NCBI RefSeq assembly: GCF_030297555.1
Contig: NZ_AP028136.1
Span: 1,240,001 to 1,304,000, forward strand
Length of the DNA: 64,000 nucleotides
Direction of reading: 5' to 3'
Source: Polynucleobacter sp. HIN5
Lineage (GTDB): Bacteria; Pseudomonadota; Gammaproteobacteria; Burkholderiales; Burkholderiaceae
Below are positions 27,281 to 37,199 of this stretch, one piece after another; the first letter of the stretch is position 1; every line of letters begins with the position of its first letter. The translations under genes were made by a program, and so were the position numbers. Below the pieces are notes generated by a model that made no database searches, was not told the origin of the DNA, and saw nothing but the letters and a program-made list of their open reading frames with translations.

Positions 27281-28889
27281 ATTGCTGGGTTTGAATCGGG
27301 GTCAGAATGGTTGGATATGAAACCGACCAGGTTTTTGGGTAATCGCGACTAAAGTGTAAGCCTCGACTCTCCTTGCGTAATAAAGCCGAACGCACTACCA
27401 GTTCAGCGCACTCAAGTAAGTTGCGTAACTCAATTAAATCTCGGCTCACCCTAAAATTAGCATAGTAGTCTTGGACCTCAGTACGCAAAAGCTCAATCCG
27501 ATGTAAGGCGCGCTCGAGTCTGCGTGTGGTTCGCACAATACCAACGTAGTTCCACATCAAGGAGCGTAGCTCATCCCAGTTATGCGCAATCACCACTTGC
27601 TCATCAGCGTCTTCAACCTTACTTTCATCCCACAGCCGTACCGGGGGCTGCTCAATGCCACCCTGCTCTAGGATATCGGCTGCAGCAGCCTTACCAATCA
27701 CCACGCATTCAAGTAATGAGTTAGACGCCAAGCGATTGGCACCATGCAATCCAGTGTAAGTCGCCTCACCAACCGCATATAAACCTGTCAAATCAGTACG
27801 CCCCTTAAGGTCGGTGACAACCCCTCCGCAGGTGTAATGTGCAGCGGGTACTACCGGAATTGGTTCTTTAGTAATGTCGATACCAAGGGCGAGACAGCGT
27901 GAGTAAATCATGGGGAAGTGTTCCCGAATGAATGATTCCCCAAGATGCGTTGCATCGAGATGCACATAATCCAAGCCATGTTTTTTCATCTCAAAGTCGA
28001 TTGCGCGCGCCACAATATCACGTGGAGCAAGTTCCCTGCGCTCATCATGCTCTGGCATGAAGCGATGGCCATTCGGTAACTTCAAGATTCCACCCTCCCC
28101 GCGCATCGCCTCGGTAATCAGGAAGGTACGATCGCTTGGGTGATACAAACAGGTCGGATGAAATTGCACGAACTCCATATTGCCAATCCGGCAGCCTGCG
28201 CGCCATGCCATCGCAATTCCGTCGCCAGTGGCTGTATCGGGGTTACTGGTGTAGCGATAGACCTTTCCTAGGCCACCGGTTGCGAGTACCACAGCCTTGG
28301 CCAGAATCGTTTCCACCCGACCTTTCTCAATGTCGAGTGCGTACGCCCCATAACAGCGATTGGATTTGTACTTCGCAGGCATTTGTAAATGTTTATTGGT
28401 GATGAGATCGAGTGCAATCCAGTTCTCAAGAATCCGGATATTGGGATGCGCTTTGGCTTTATCCAGCAATACCTCATGAATTGCTTTGCCCGTTGCGTCG
28501 GCGGCATGGGCAATGCGTCGATGACTATGCCCACCCTCACGGGTTAAGTGCAATCCTTCGGGCCCAGATTGATCGGGGGTAAACGGTACGCCTTGCTCAA
28601 CCAACCAATGAATCGCTTCTGCGCTTTGCTCTGCAACATAACGCGCTACGGACTCAACAACGAGTCCTGCTCCAGCATTGACCGTATCGACCACATGCGA
28701 TTCAATACTGTCCTCTTGATCGAGAACCCCAACAATCCCACCTTGCGCCCAAGCGGTTGCCGCTTCGCTGAGACGGCGCTTGGCCATCAAGATCACCGGT
28801 TGTCGGTCTGCAAGGTGAAGGGCAACAGTAAGGCCGGCTAAGCCGGCCCCAATGATTAATACAGGATGATGGTCATGCGCTACGCTCAT
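27273..28889 (-). CDS. nadB: L-aspartate oxidase
   Basis: Flavoenzyme that oxidises L-aspartate to iminoaspartate for NadA. 538 residues. The FAD motif is [16 protein letters not shown] (near residue 12), then [32 protein letters not shown], the substrate loop [25 protein letters not shown] and [18 protein letters not shown]. The N-terminal MSVAHDHH is short. Its ATG overlaps the stop of the formate dehydrogenase alpha gene by four bases (ATGA), so it is translated as the last gene of that operon and not with nadA-nadC, which face it. That pairing links NAD supply with an NAD-reducing enzyme. Confidence 0.96.
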   Translation of the reverse strand: MSVAHDHHPVLIIGAGLAGLTVALHLADRQPVILMAKRRLSEAATAWAQGGIVGVLDQEDSIESHVVDTVNAGAGLVVESVARYVAEQSAEAIHWLVEQGVPFTPDQSGPEGLHLTREGGHSHRRIAHAADATGKAIHEVLLDKAKAHPNIRILENWIALDLITNKHLQMPAKYKSNRCYGAYALDIEKGRVETILAKAVVLATGGLGKVYRYTSNPDTATGDGIAMAWRAGCRIGNMEFVQFHPTCLYHPSDRTFLITEAMRGEGGILKLPNGHRFMPEHDERRELAPRDIVARAIDFEMKKHGLDYVHLDATHLGESFIREHFPMIYSRCLALGIDITKEPIPVVPAAHYTCGGVVTDLKGRTDLTGLYAVGEATYTGLHGANRLASNSLLECVVIGKAAAADILEQGGIEQPPVRLWDESKVEDADEQVVIAHNWDELRSLMWNYVGIVRTTRRLERALHRIELLRTEVQDYYANFRVSRDLIELRNLLECAELVVRSALLRKESRGLHFSRDYPKTWSVSYPTILTPIQTQQSS

Positions 28890-31783
28890 TGAATGAGCAT
28901 AGCATCGTTTACCGTTAGGTCATAACCAATGTGCTGTGCTGGCTTACCGCCCTTTTGAATCGCTACAGCGCAGTACTTAAACTCTGGAATCTTGCCAAAA
29001 GGATCCAGCGCTGGGTTGGTCATTAAATTAGCAGCCGCCTCGTAATAAGCAAACGGCATAAATACAGCCCCACTTGGTGTGCCATCATCCCTGCGAACAT
29101 GAATGCCAACCTCGCCCCTACGGGACTGCACGGTAATCACATCACCTGGGTTCAGACCCAACTTCGCCATATCCTCACCACACATCGAAGCAGTCGCCAT
29201 GGGCTCAATCGCATCCAAAACACCTGCGCGCCGGGTCATGCTTCCAGTGTGCCAATGCTCGAGCTGGCGGCCCGTGATTAATACAAAAGGATATTCTGTA
29301 TCGGGTCGCTCATTGGCCGGAATAATATCGGCAGGGACCAGTTTTACTTTTCCGTCGGGAGTTGGGAAACTCTCATCAAACACAATCGGTTGACCGGGAT
29401 CTTCCTCGCTTAAGCATGGATAAGTGACACATGACTCACGCTGCAAGCGATCCCACGTAATTCCATTAATCACGGCATGCATGGCACGACGCATCTCGTC
29501 ATAGACTTCAGCAACACCGCACTCCTCGCCTTGGTAACCCCACTGCAAGCCAATGCGCTTAGCAAGCTCCTGAATAATCCACAAATCAGGCTTTGCATCA
29601 CCAGGTGGATTGAGAGCGCGCTTACCCAGCTGCACCATGCGGTCAGTATTGGTCACGGTGCCGGTTTTCTCAGGCCATGCGCTTGCTGGCAGGATAACGT
29701 CGGCTAACCACGCGGTCTCGGTCATAAAGATATCTTGTACGACGAGGTGATCAAGCGATGCCAAAGCATGGCGCGCATGGTTTAGATCGGGGTCACTCAT
29801 AGCAGGGTTCTCGCCCATGATGTACATTCCCCGAATCTTGTCAGGATCGGAATCTGGCGCAGTGATCTTATGCATGATCTCAACCACGGTATATCCAGGC
29901 TTTTTATCTAAGGGCGTGTTCCAAAACTTCTCAAACCACTCATGCGCCTGGGCATTATCCACGCGCTGATAGTTGGGGAACATCATCGGTATTAGTCCGG
30001 CATCACTGGCGCCTTGAACATTGTTCTGTCCACGTAGTGGGTGTAGACCAGAGCCTGGCTTACCAATTTGACCGGTAATGCTAACCAAAGCAATCAAGCA
30101 ACGGGCATTATCGGTGCCATGAACGTGTTGGCTAACACCCATCCCCCACAAGATCATTGAGGCTTTGGATTTAGCAAACTCGCGCGCTACCTCACGCAGG
30201 GTTGCTGCCGGTACGCCACAAATGGGTGCCATGGCCTCAGGGCTGTAACCTTTTACATTCTCTTTGAGGGCCTCAAAGTTTGAAGCGCGCTGGGAAATAA
30301 AGTGTTGATCGCATAAGCCCTCTTCAATCACCGTATAGATCATGGCATTGAGCATGGCGACGTCGGTGTCAGGCTTAAATTGCAAGGTGCGCCAAGCGTG
30401 CTTACCAATATCCGTCACGCGCGGGTCGGCCAACACAATCTTGGTACCATTCTTGGCGGCATTTTTCATCCAAGTTGCAGCCACAGGATGATTGGCGGTT
30501 GGGTTGGAGCCAATCACCAGAATTAAGCCGGAGTGCTCGATATCGTTGACCTGGTTACTCACTGCCCCAGAGCCAACACCTTCAAGTAAGGCGGCAACAC
30601 TCGATGCATGGCATAAGCGGGTGCAATGGTCGACGTTGTTGCTACCAAAACCAGTTCTCACTAGCTTTTGGAACAAGTAAGCCTCTTCATTGCTACCTTT
30701 GGCCGAACCAAATCCTGCTAGAGTTTTCTTACCATGTTGATCACGTAAGGCCTTTAACTTGCCGGCAGCAAGATCCAAAGCCTCCTCCCAAGTAGCTTCA
30801 CGGAAGACTTCACTCCAATCCTCCGGATTTTTACCTGCAGACTCAATCGAGTTCTCATCCTTTGGCACCCCGGGTTTACGAATCAACGGCTTGGTTAAGC
30901 GTTGGGGATTGTGCACATAATCAAACCCAAATCGGCCCTTCACGCATAAACGGCTATGATTTGCAGGACCATCACGACCATCCACGCTCACAATTTTTTC
31001 GTCTTTCACGTTGTAGGTAATTTGACAGCCCACCCCGCAGAATGGGCACACCGAATCCACCTTCCGATCTACGGCTTGTGAACCAATATGCGTTTTAGGC
31101 ATTAAAGCACCCGTTGGGCAGGCTTGTACGCATTCGCCACACGCAACACACGTACTGGTACCCATTGGATCGTTCAAATCAAAAACGATCTCACTATGTG
31201 CACCACGCATCGCATAACCAATCACATCGTTCACCTGCTCTTCACGGCAAGCGCGCACGCAACGGTTGCACTGAATACAGGCATCCAAATTAACTGCCAT
31301 CGCAGGATGCGACAAATCAGCCGTTGGTTGATGACGGCGCAAGGCTTTGAGCTCAGGCCGCACTGTTACGTCAAGACGATTGGCCCACTCACTGAGCTCC
31401 CCGTGCTGTTGACGTTCACGCTCAGCATCGCTATCACCGACCCATTTATAGCCTTCATCGGGCATATCGGAGAGCAACATCTCCAACACTAATTTTTGAC
31501 TCTTTAAAGCGCGCTCACTATTGGCCTTAACTTCCATACCAGCCGTCGCGGCACGACAGCAACTAGGCGCCAAAGTGCGCTCGCCATTGATCTCAACTAC
31601 GCATGCACGGCAATTGCCGTCAGGACGATAGCCATCCTTAAAGCACAGATGGGGAATATCAACCCCATGGCGTTTGGCTGCTTTTAAGATGGTCTCGCCA
31701 TCATAGGCAACGATCGTCTTACCATCGAGTTTGAACTCAACGGTTTGCAATGCTAATTCTTGCGGATTGACTGGTGCGTTCAC
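28886..31783 (-). CDS. fdhF: NAD-dependent formate dehydrogenase, alpha (catalytic) subunit
   Basis: Oxidises formate to CO2 and passes electrons to the NAD-reducing beta subunit. 965 residues. The N-terminus has a NuoG-like 2Fe-2S domain ([18 protein letters not shown]), a His/Cys cluster region and two 4Fe-4S ferredoxin motifs ([22 protein letters not shown]). The catalytic domain begins with the 4Fe-4S motif CPFCGVGCQ. The metal ligand is Cys391 in [10 protein letters not shown], so it is a Cys and not a selenocysteine enzyme. GTG start at 31783. Its size and pairing with a fused beta subunit resemble the tungsten-type Fdh1/Fdw enzymes; metal identity cannot be seen. Confidence 0.93.
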   Translation of the reverse strand: MNAPVNPQELALQTVEFKLDGKTIVAYDGETILKAAKRHGVDIPHLCFKDGYRPDGNCRACVVEINGERTLAPSCCRAATAGMEVKANSERALKSQKLVLEMLLSDMPDEGYKWVGDSDAERERQQHGELSEWANRLDVTVRPELKALRRHQPTADLSHPAMAVNLDACIQCNRCVRACREEQVNDVIGYAMRGAHSEIVFDLNDPMGTSTCVACGECVQACPTGALMPKTHIGSQAVDRKVDSVCPFCGVGCQITYNVKDEKIVSVDGRDGPANHSRLCVKGRFGFDYVHNPQRLTKPLIRKPGVPKDENSIESAGKNPEDWSEVFREATWEEALDLAAGKLKALRDQHGKKTLAGFGSAKGSNEEAYLFQKLVRTGFGSNNVDHCTRLCHASSVAALLEGVGSGAVSNQVNDIEHSGLILVIGSNPTANHPVAATWMKNAAKNGTKIVLADPRVTDIGKHAWRTLQFKPDTDVAMLNAMIYTVIEEGLCDQHFISQRASNFEALKENVKGYSPEAMAPICGVPAATLREVAREFAKSKASMILWGMGVSQHVHGTDNARCLIALVSITGQIGKPGSGLHPLRGQNNVQGASDAGLIPMMFPNYQRVDNAQAHEWFEKFWNTPLDKKPGYTVVEIMHKITAPDSDPDKIRGMYIMGENPAMSDPDLNHARHALASLDHLVVQDIFMTETAWLADVILPASAWPEKTGTVTNTDRMVQLGKRALNPPGDAKPDLWIIQELAKRIGLQWGYQGEECGVAEVYDEMRRAMHAVINGITWDRLQRESCVTYPCLSEEDPGQPIVFDESFPTPDGKVKLVPADIIPANERPDTEYPFVLITGRQLEHWHTGSMTRRAGVLDAIEPMATASMCGEDMAKLGLNPGDVITVQSRRGEVGIHVRRDDGTPSGAVFMPFAYYEAAANLMTNPALDPFGKIPEFKYCAVAIQKGGKPAQHIGYDLTVNDAMLIQ

Positions 31784-31807
31784 GCCTTAAGCTCCCTATC
31801 TAAGCGG

Positions 31808-33610
31808 TTATGCAATTTCGTGGGGAAAATATTTGTGGATGCAACGAATGGGGTTTGGGGCCGCTTGCCCAAGACCACAAATAGAGGCATCCACCATCAC
31901 CGTGGATAGATCCTCCAAAGTAGCCTGATCCCATGTACGTGCTTGCATCAATTGCGCAGCTTTACTGGTTCCAACCCGACAGGGAGTGCACTGACCACAA
32001 CTCTCGTGCTCAAAGAAGCGCATCACGTTTAGCGCTGCATCGCGCGCCTTGTCTTGATGACTAAAGATCATCACAGCGGCAGAGCCAATAAAACACCCAT
32101 AAGGCTGCAAGGTATCAAAATCCAATGGGATGGTATTCATGGTCGCAGGCAAGATGCCGCCTGAGGCACCGCCTGGCAAATAGCCATAGAAGGTGTGGCC
32201 CTCTTGCATACCACCGCAATACTCATCAATCAGCTCCTGAATAGTGATGCCAGCTGGTGCAAGTTTGACACCAGGATATTTCACTCGACCGCTCACGCTA
32301 AAGCTCCGTAAGCCTTTGCGATCATGGCGACCAAACGAACTAAACCATTGCGGTCCGCGTGCGATGATGTCGCGTACCCAATATAGGGTTTCAAAATTAT
32401 GCTCAAGCGTGGGTCGACCAAATAAACCAACTTGCGCAATGTAGGGGGGGCGCATTCTGGGCTCGCCCCGCTTACCCTCAATACTCTCAATCATGGCGGA
32501 CTCTTCACCGCAAATGTAAGCACCTGCCCCTCGGCGCAACTCAATCAGCGGTAACTTAAACGATGCATTTGCTTGAAGTTTTTTAATCTCAGCAGCAAGC
32601 AACTCACGGCAGCCGTGGTACTCGTCACGCAAGTAGATGTAACAAGCATCAATCCCAACCACGCGGGCAGCAATCAACATTCCCTCAAGGAAGCGATGAG
32701 GATCGCGCTCTAGATAGGTGCGGTCTTTGAATGTTCCAGGCTCACCCTCATCAATATTGATTGCCATAAGCTTAGGCGCTGGCTGATCTTTCACAATCCG
32801 CCATTTACGACCGGCTGGGAATCCAGCACCACCAAGACCGCGCAAACCAGAATCTTCCATCGCTTTAATGATGGACTCGAGCTCACGTTGACCGCTATCA
32901 AACTCCTTCACTAAGGCGTAACCACCTTTTGCGCAATATGCCTCATAGCCCACATAAGCGGGCGACACCTCATTAGCTTTTTGTTCTGGGCTAACTGCCT
33001 GCTGCGCAAAGTCTGCGGGCTCAAATTGAGCATCATCCTTTGCCTTGGGATGTGTTAGTTGACGATTTTTAACCGCTTTCGATACTTTTTCTGCATCGGC
33101 AAACAATACAGGGTATTGATGCACCACCGCGACTGGGGCTTGCTCACAGCGACCTACGCATGGAGCCGCAATCACCTTGGTCTTGACATTACCCAGAATC
33201 GTTGGCAAGCGCTCTAATAACTGTTTAGCACCTGCTAACTCGCATGACAATCCATCGCATACGCGCACTGTAATATCAGCAACTGGATCATTACCGCGCA
33301 CGACTTCAAAGTGATGATAGAAGGTCGCTACTTCATACACCTCAGCCATGGGCAAGTTCATCAGCTTGGCAAGGGCGGTCAGATGACGATCATGCAAAGC
33401 GCGGTAAGCATCATTGATCAAATGCAGATTCTCAATCAGCAGGTCGCGACGATACGGACCATCACCGATGAGTTTTTTTACTTCGGCCAAGGATGCATCG
33501 TCCGCCTGTCGCCCTTTTAATTTACTTTTTTGCCGAATTCGCTCACGAAGGTCATCCGCGCTTGCAATGGCAACCGCTTTGATTTCGTTGGAAGGCTTAG
33601 GGTGATTCAT
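31808..33610 (-). CDS. NAD-dependent formate dehydrogenase, beta subunit (fused NuoE/NuoF-like)
   Basis: 600 residues combining two modules. Residues about 20-175 form a NuoE-like thioredoxin fold with its 2Fe-2S cysteines Cys118, Cys123, Cys151 and Cys155. Residues about 200-600 are NuoF-like: the NADH/FMN site LGGAGFPAGRKW, INIDEGEPGTFKDR and GAYICGEESAMIESIEGKRG, then the 4Fe-4S cysteines 538, 541, 544 and 578 in CGQCTPC and ICGLG. It takes electrons from the alpha subunit and reduces NAD+. The fusion replaces separate FdsG and FdsB. First gene of the operon; alpha follows by 24 bp. Confidence 0.92.
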   Translation of the reverse strand: MNHPKPSNEIKAVAIASADDLRERIRQKSKLKGRQADDASLAEVKKLIGDGPYRRDLLIENLHLINDAYRALHDRHLTALAKLMNLPMAEVYEVATFYHHFEVVRGNDPVADITVRVCDGLSCELAGAKQLLERLPTILGNVKTKVIAAPCVGRCEQAPVAVVHQYPVLFADAEKVSKAVKNRQLTHPKAKDDAQFEPADFAQQAVSPEQKANEVSPAYVGYEAYCAKGGYALVKEFDSGQRELESIIKAMEDSGLRGLGGAGFPAGRKWRIVKDQPAPKLMAINIDEGEPGTFKDRTYLERDPHRFLEGMLIAARVVGIDACYIYLRDEYHGCRELLAAEIKKLQANASFKLPLIELRRGAGAYICGEESAMIESIEGKRGEPRMRPPYIAQVGLFGRPTLEHNFETLYWVRDIIARGPQWFSSFGRHDRKGLRSFSVSGRVKYPGVKLAPAGITIQELIDEYCGGMQEGHTFYGYLPGGASGGILPATMNTIPLDFDTLQPYGCFIGSAAVMIFSHQDKARDAALNVMRFFEHESCGQCTPCRVGTSKAAQLMQARTWDQATLEDLSTVMVDASICGLGQAAPNPIRCIHKYFPHEIA

Positions 33611-33632
33611 GCTGTTTTAGTCTCTCAGTCAG

Positions 33633-33638
33633 AATATA
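33633..33638 (-). promoter_or_regulatory. Putative -10 box of the formate dehydrogenase operon
   Basis: TATATT on the minus strand, 22 bases upstream of the beta-subunit ATG. It would place the transcription start near 33626. The -35 position is poor, which fits an activator-dependent promoter. Confidence 0.35.
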
Positions 33639-33684
33639 AATAGTTATTTAAAAGGTCGTACTACATAGCCTTTTAGTGGTTGAA

Positions 33685-33699
33685 ATCAATGTAATTGAT
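33685..33699. promoter_or_regulatory. LysR-type box upstream of the formate dehydrogenase operon
   Basis: ATCAAT, three bases, ATTGAT: a perfect interrupted palindrome of the T-N11-A type recognised by LysR-family regulators. Its centre (33692) is about 66 bases upstream of the start site implied by the -10 box, the usual recognition-site position. A further ATTGAT half-site lies at 33715-33720. No regulator gene is in the window. Confidence 0.45.
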
Positions 33700-33742
33700 C
33701 TACCCATGTAAGTAATTGATATGGCTCAAGATCTCCGGAATC

Positions 33743-33754
33743 AGGGTTAACCCT
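33743..33754. repeat. 12-bp perfect palindrome
   Basis: AGGGTTAACCCT, a perfect palindrome between the formate dehydrogenase promoter region and the small lipoprotein gene. It could be a protein site or part of a termination signal for neither neighbour; no T-tract follows. Confidence 0.35.
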
Positions 33755-33789
33755 AGTTTCGGCAGGAAGCTTAGTTTCTGCGGATTAGA

Positions 33790-33996
33790 TTAATTGGAAC
33801 TAGGCAAAAAGGTATTGCTATAGTCCATTTCCCTTTCCCGGACACGGGCTTTAAAACACGCATCAAAGTCGGGGGTCCCAACCCGCAAGCCCACTGCCGT
33901 GCAATCAGCTTGAGCGGCCGACTGGACCGTGCCGCAGGCTGATAAGCCAAAAGTACTGGCAACGGCTAATCCAGCAATCATCACTTTTATTGTCAT
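33790..33996 (-). CDS. Small secreted lipoprotein, function unknown
   Basis: 68 residues. A hydrophobic signal (MTIKVMIAGLAVASTFG) leads to the lipobox LSAC, so Cys21 would be lipidated. The mature part carries the pattern C-x3-G-x3-GT-x2-F-x2-C (CTAVGLRVGTPDFDACFKAR), a two-Cys motif recurring in many small proteobacterial lipoproteins of unknown role. The ATG at 33996 has no strong ribosome site. It stands alone between tauE-like and formate dehydrogenase genes, all on the minus strand. The lipobox and the motif together make a real gene likely. Confidence 0.7.
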   Translation of the reverse strand: MTIKVMIAGLAVASTFGLSACGTVQSAAQADCTAVGLRVGTPDFDACFKARVREREMDYSNTFLPSSN

Positions 33997-34012
33997 CGTT
34001 TGAGTCTATCAC

Positions 34013-34717
34013 CTAAACCAGTTGCTTGATTAACAGGACCGATCCTGCAAATAGCAAAATACTGCCGTAGGCCAATTGCATATGATGAATACTCAAGCGT
34101 CGATGGGTTTTTGAGCCAACCCAAAGACCGATCACCATGCAGGGCACCAGAAATAATGCGAGACCCAAAACCTCCCAGTTCAATATCAGGCCCGTCACTA
34201 GCATAAAGATCAGACGCAAGAATACGAAGATCAGAATGGCAAAGGCCATGGTTGCGCGTAAGGTGTTGGGTTGGTTAAAACGCATTGCTAAATAGGATGC
34301 ATAAATGGGTCCACCTGTAGCAAACAAAGCTGTAAAAATCCCCCCTGCAATACCAAATGGAATTGACCAATATTGTGAAATGGTTTGGACGGGAGCGGAT
34401 TTTTTCTTGGTCAAAACTCGCAAGCCATTGAATGCTGCAAAGGCGCCCAAAGTGATCAGCAGAGGCTCCGGCGGAGCCTTCAACAGCAAGGTGATCCCAA
34501 TCACCATACCGATAAAACTAAATGGCAGTAACCAGGCGAGTTCTTTCTTGTCGGCTGCATCAAAGGACTTTGTGCCCAAATAGAATGCCGCACACAGATC
34601 GAGTATCACCATAATCGGCACGACGACCTGCAAGGGGAAGAATAATACGAGCACCGGTACCGAAATAATCGATGACCCAAAACCGGTCACTCCAAAAATG
34701 AAGTACGCCACCAACAC
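34013..34717 (-). CDS. Sulfite exporter TauE/SafE family permease
   Basis: A polytopic membrane protein of at least 234 residues with eight or so predicted helices. It begins LVAYFIFGVTGFGSSIISVPVL, the classic first TauE repeat, with a second repeat PFGIAGGIFTALFATGGPIYASYL. Family members export sulfite or organosulfonates, or act on other anions; substrate unknown here. The start is uncertain. The first standard start is GTG 34717, yet the in-frame stretch back to the upstream TAA (34784) codes for a plausible extra hydrophobic lead-in without any ATG. It lies downstream of the DUF748 gene. Confidence 0.85.
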   Translation of the reverse strand: MLVAYFIFGVTGFGSSIISVPVLVLFFPLQVVVPIMVILDLCAAFYLGTKSFDAADKKELAWLLPFSFIGMVIGITLLLKAPPEPLLITLGAFAAFNGLRVLTKKKSAPVQTISQYWSIPFGIAGGIFTALFATGGPIYASYLAMRFNQPNTLRATMAFAILIFVFLRLIFMLVTGLILNWEVLGLALFLVPCMVIGLWVGSKTHRRLSIHHMQLAYGSILLFAGSVLLIKQLV

Positions 34718-34783
34718 AATCGTGCAAGCGGCAATAAATGAGACGGGGCTAATTAACTCAAAAATAAATGTACTTTGTTCGTG

Positions 34784-37189
34784 TTATTTTTTACTACCCA
34801 AGGAAACGCCCAGTGGAATACCCTCTTGATCAGCACTGACCGCCTTAGGTACTCCTATGGTAATTCGTTCAGCTAAATTGGGCTGCTGCGCAACCATCAA
34901 CTCTTTGGCGCGATTGGCTCGTGTGCCTGCCAACTGTATAAGCTCCGCCTCGCCAATGACATAACTTTGAATGAGCTCATTGCGCAGTTGCTGATAGCGC
35001 GCTTCATTATCAGGCAGTGAAATCAAACGCTGCGCTAACTTAATTCGGCCAACTTGTTGCCCATACGCAGATTTCACTCCAGATTGGACCCGGGGATCGG
35101 AAAGACTGGGGGTTGGGAGAGGATCCTGAGGACTCAATTTAAATCCAGCGGCGTTCAAAATGGCTCGATCAGCGCGCGCCCTAGCTAAGGCTGCTTTATC
35201 GGCATTGGGATCATAGGCGCCAACAAACTCTATTGTGGCATGGGGGCGTTTTACTAAGACCCCTGCTAATTTATCGAGCTTCTCCTGATCAACTGGTAAA
35301 TAAGAGCTCTCGCCCAATACCGCATGAATCGGCGTATCGCTTTGGAGGCCCAATAACGATGCCAATGCCCTAAACGGTGCAGTGACAATATTGGTGAGGA
35401 CGGTACGAATCGCTTGCCAGACGAGGCCCGTTGCGGAGAACTCGGGAGAATCAACATTCCCTTTGATCCCCAGTGAAATATCAATCACATTATCGGAGTC
35501 TTCCAGTAAGGCAATCGCTAGCCGCAAGGGTAAACGCCGACCCTGAAAATTAGGCACCTCTTCCCCGAGTTCAATATCTTTGATAACGAAACGATTTTGA
35601 CCAACCAGCTCAGCGTCTTTTGCCCTGTAGTTCAATATGAGATCCAAGCGTCCATCTTGAATCGCATAGCCAGCGTATTTCATGAAATATGCATTGGTAG
35701 TTTTCAGAGGAACATTCTTAAATTCAAATAACACATCATGGTTGCGTCGCGGGTCGTCAAACGCTGCCTGACCTTTTGCCCGAAAGCTCCCGCGATCCGC
35801 AATCAACCCGTCAAGAGCGATCGCCGCATAGCGGCCTGGAACATTACTAACGCCAAGCAAGGAGCCATTCAGTTTACGAATATCCGTTTGTAACTGCGGC
35901 ACCACCCCCAAATCAGCAAAATGCACGATGCCATTTCGTAATTTGATGGCCTTAATATCGAGCTCAAAATTCGATGGCTTTGCCTCTGCCACGCTTGCTG
36001 AAGGCTCTGACGCCGAAGCTGGGCTTAGGACGGGTTTAGAAAACATTCGACGAATGTTGGAGAACCCTTGCTCATCAAGGTCATACTTAAAGTCGGGCTG
36101 ATCCAACAAAATCTCATCAATCGTAAGTGAAGTTTTGCCACTCGCCAATTTACGCAGATCAATTTGCTTGAGATCGGCTTGGCGCCATTTCATGAAGGGC
36201 TGCCGTGGCTTACCTTCCGTGATTTCAATATTCTTAAGGCTTAACTCACCCACGGTTGACCATAGTCCTTGGCGAGCTTGATATTCCAACTTGCCAGCCA
36301 TGATCCCTGAGTTGGTCTGCAAAGGATTGTTAGCTGGCAATAAAGTAATGATTGGGATAACAGACAGGTTATCAATGGCCACATCGATCTTGATTAAATT
36401 TTGTTTAGGCTCCAGATGAAAGAGGAAATCCAATACGCCCGCATCGAGTTTAAGGTTTAACTTAGCGAGAAGCTGATCAGGCTCAGGGCTGCTAATTCCT
36501 CCCGAGGCCTGAACCTTATCAAACACGACCATCTTATTGAGCGATGGAATTAGCAGATCAACCTTGCCCAAATCGAGTTCGTATAAACCCTCCACGCCAG
36601 GCTCATCGGAGGCTTTCCGATAATTACTGAGTTGTTTGAGATTCAGAGAAAACGGTCCTAGATCATCTGCAAACTTAGATTGCCCATCCCGAAATTGCAG
36701 GCGCGCCCCCTGAATCGCTAGACGATCGACCGATACTTTGATTGCCTTTGGTTTAGCATCAGTCGATGATGGCTTTTGGGCATTGATTGTCTCAATCAGT
36801 TGCATCCAGTTCCACTTCGATCCAGCGCCTGCTGCACGCTCAAGCAAAATCGATGGATTCGTGAGTTGTAGGTCACGAATCCCCAACTCGCCAGTCATTA
36901 ATTTGCTCCAATGCAGGCGAATCAGACCTGCATCTAAGCTAAGCAATTGCTTACCTTGAATTTGTTGAAGGCGCAGGCCTTCCACCTGAGCAGTTAATTG
37001 AAAAGGTTTGACGCTGATGGATTGAATCTGAACGGAATAACCGAGTTGCTGGCTATGCCCTTCAATTTGTTTTTTGATCCATGTGGGCGCCCACGTGACT
37101 CCGATCACCCAATATAGACTGGCCAAGATCGCCAGTACCACGCCAGACGTGAGAGTGATACGGAGGGGTCGATGACTGGGTAATCGCAT
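34784..37189 (-). CDS. DUF748 (AsmA-like) family envelope protein
   Basis: 801 residues. One N-terminal membrane helix (about residues 8-30, ITLTSGVVLAILASLYWVIGV) is followed by a long beta-rich periplasmic region typical of DUF748/AsmA-superfamily proteins, with repeated strands such as LRLQQIQGKQLLSLDAGLIRL and the segment FELDIKAIKLRNGIVHFADL. Near residue 640 begins an OmpA-like stretch (ESSYLPVDQEKLDKLAGVLV). Large proteins of this group are thought to help carry phospholipids across the periplasm. It precedes the tauE-like gene and follows a small membrane protein by ten bases. Family call is by layout. Confidence 0.8.
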   Translation of the reverse strand: MRLPSHRPLRITLTSGVVLAILASLYWVIGVTWAPTWIKKQIEGHSQQLGYSVQIQSISVKPFQLTAQVEGLRLQQIQGKQLLSLDAGLIRLHWSKLMTGELGIRDLQLTNPSILLERAAGAGSKWNWMQLIETINAQKPSSTDAKPKAIKVSVDRLAIQGARLQFRDGQSKFADDLGPFSLNLKQLSNYRKASDEPGVEGLYELDLGKVDLLIPSLNKMVVFDKVQASGGISSPEPDQLLAKLNLKLDAGVLDFLFHLEPKQNLIKIDVAIDNLSVIPIITLLPANNPLQTNSGIMAGKLEYQARQGLWSTVGELSLKNIEITEGKPRQPFMKWRQADLKQIDLRKLASGKTSLTIDEILLDQPDFKYDLDEQGFSNIRRMFSKPVLSPASASEPSASVAEAKPSNFELDIKAIKLRNGIVHFADLGVVPQLQTDIRKLNGSLLGVSNVPGRYAAIALDGLIADRGSFRAKGQAAFDDPRRNHDVLFEFKNVPLKTTNAYFMKYAGYAIQDGRLDLILNYRAKDAELVGQNRFVIKDIELGEEVPNFQGRRLPLRLAIALLEDSDNVIDISLGIKGNVDSPEFSATGLVWQAIRTVLTNIVTAPFRALASLLGLQSDTPIHAVLGESSYLPVDQEKLDKLAGVLVKRPHATIEFVGAYDPNADKAALARARADRAILNAAGFKLSPQDPLPTPSLSDPRVQSGVKSAYGQQVGRIKLAQRLISLPDNEARYQQLRNELIQSYVIGEAELIQLAGTRANRAKELMVAQQPNLAERITIGVPKAVSADQEGIPLGVSLGSKK

Positions 37190-37199
37190 CGATTTGCAA

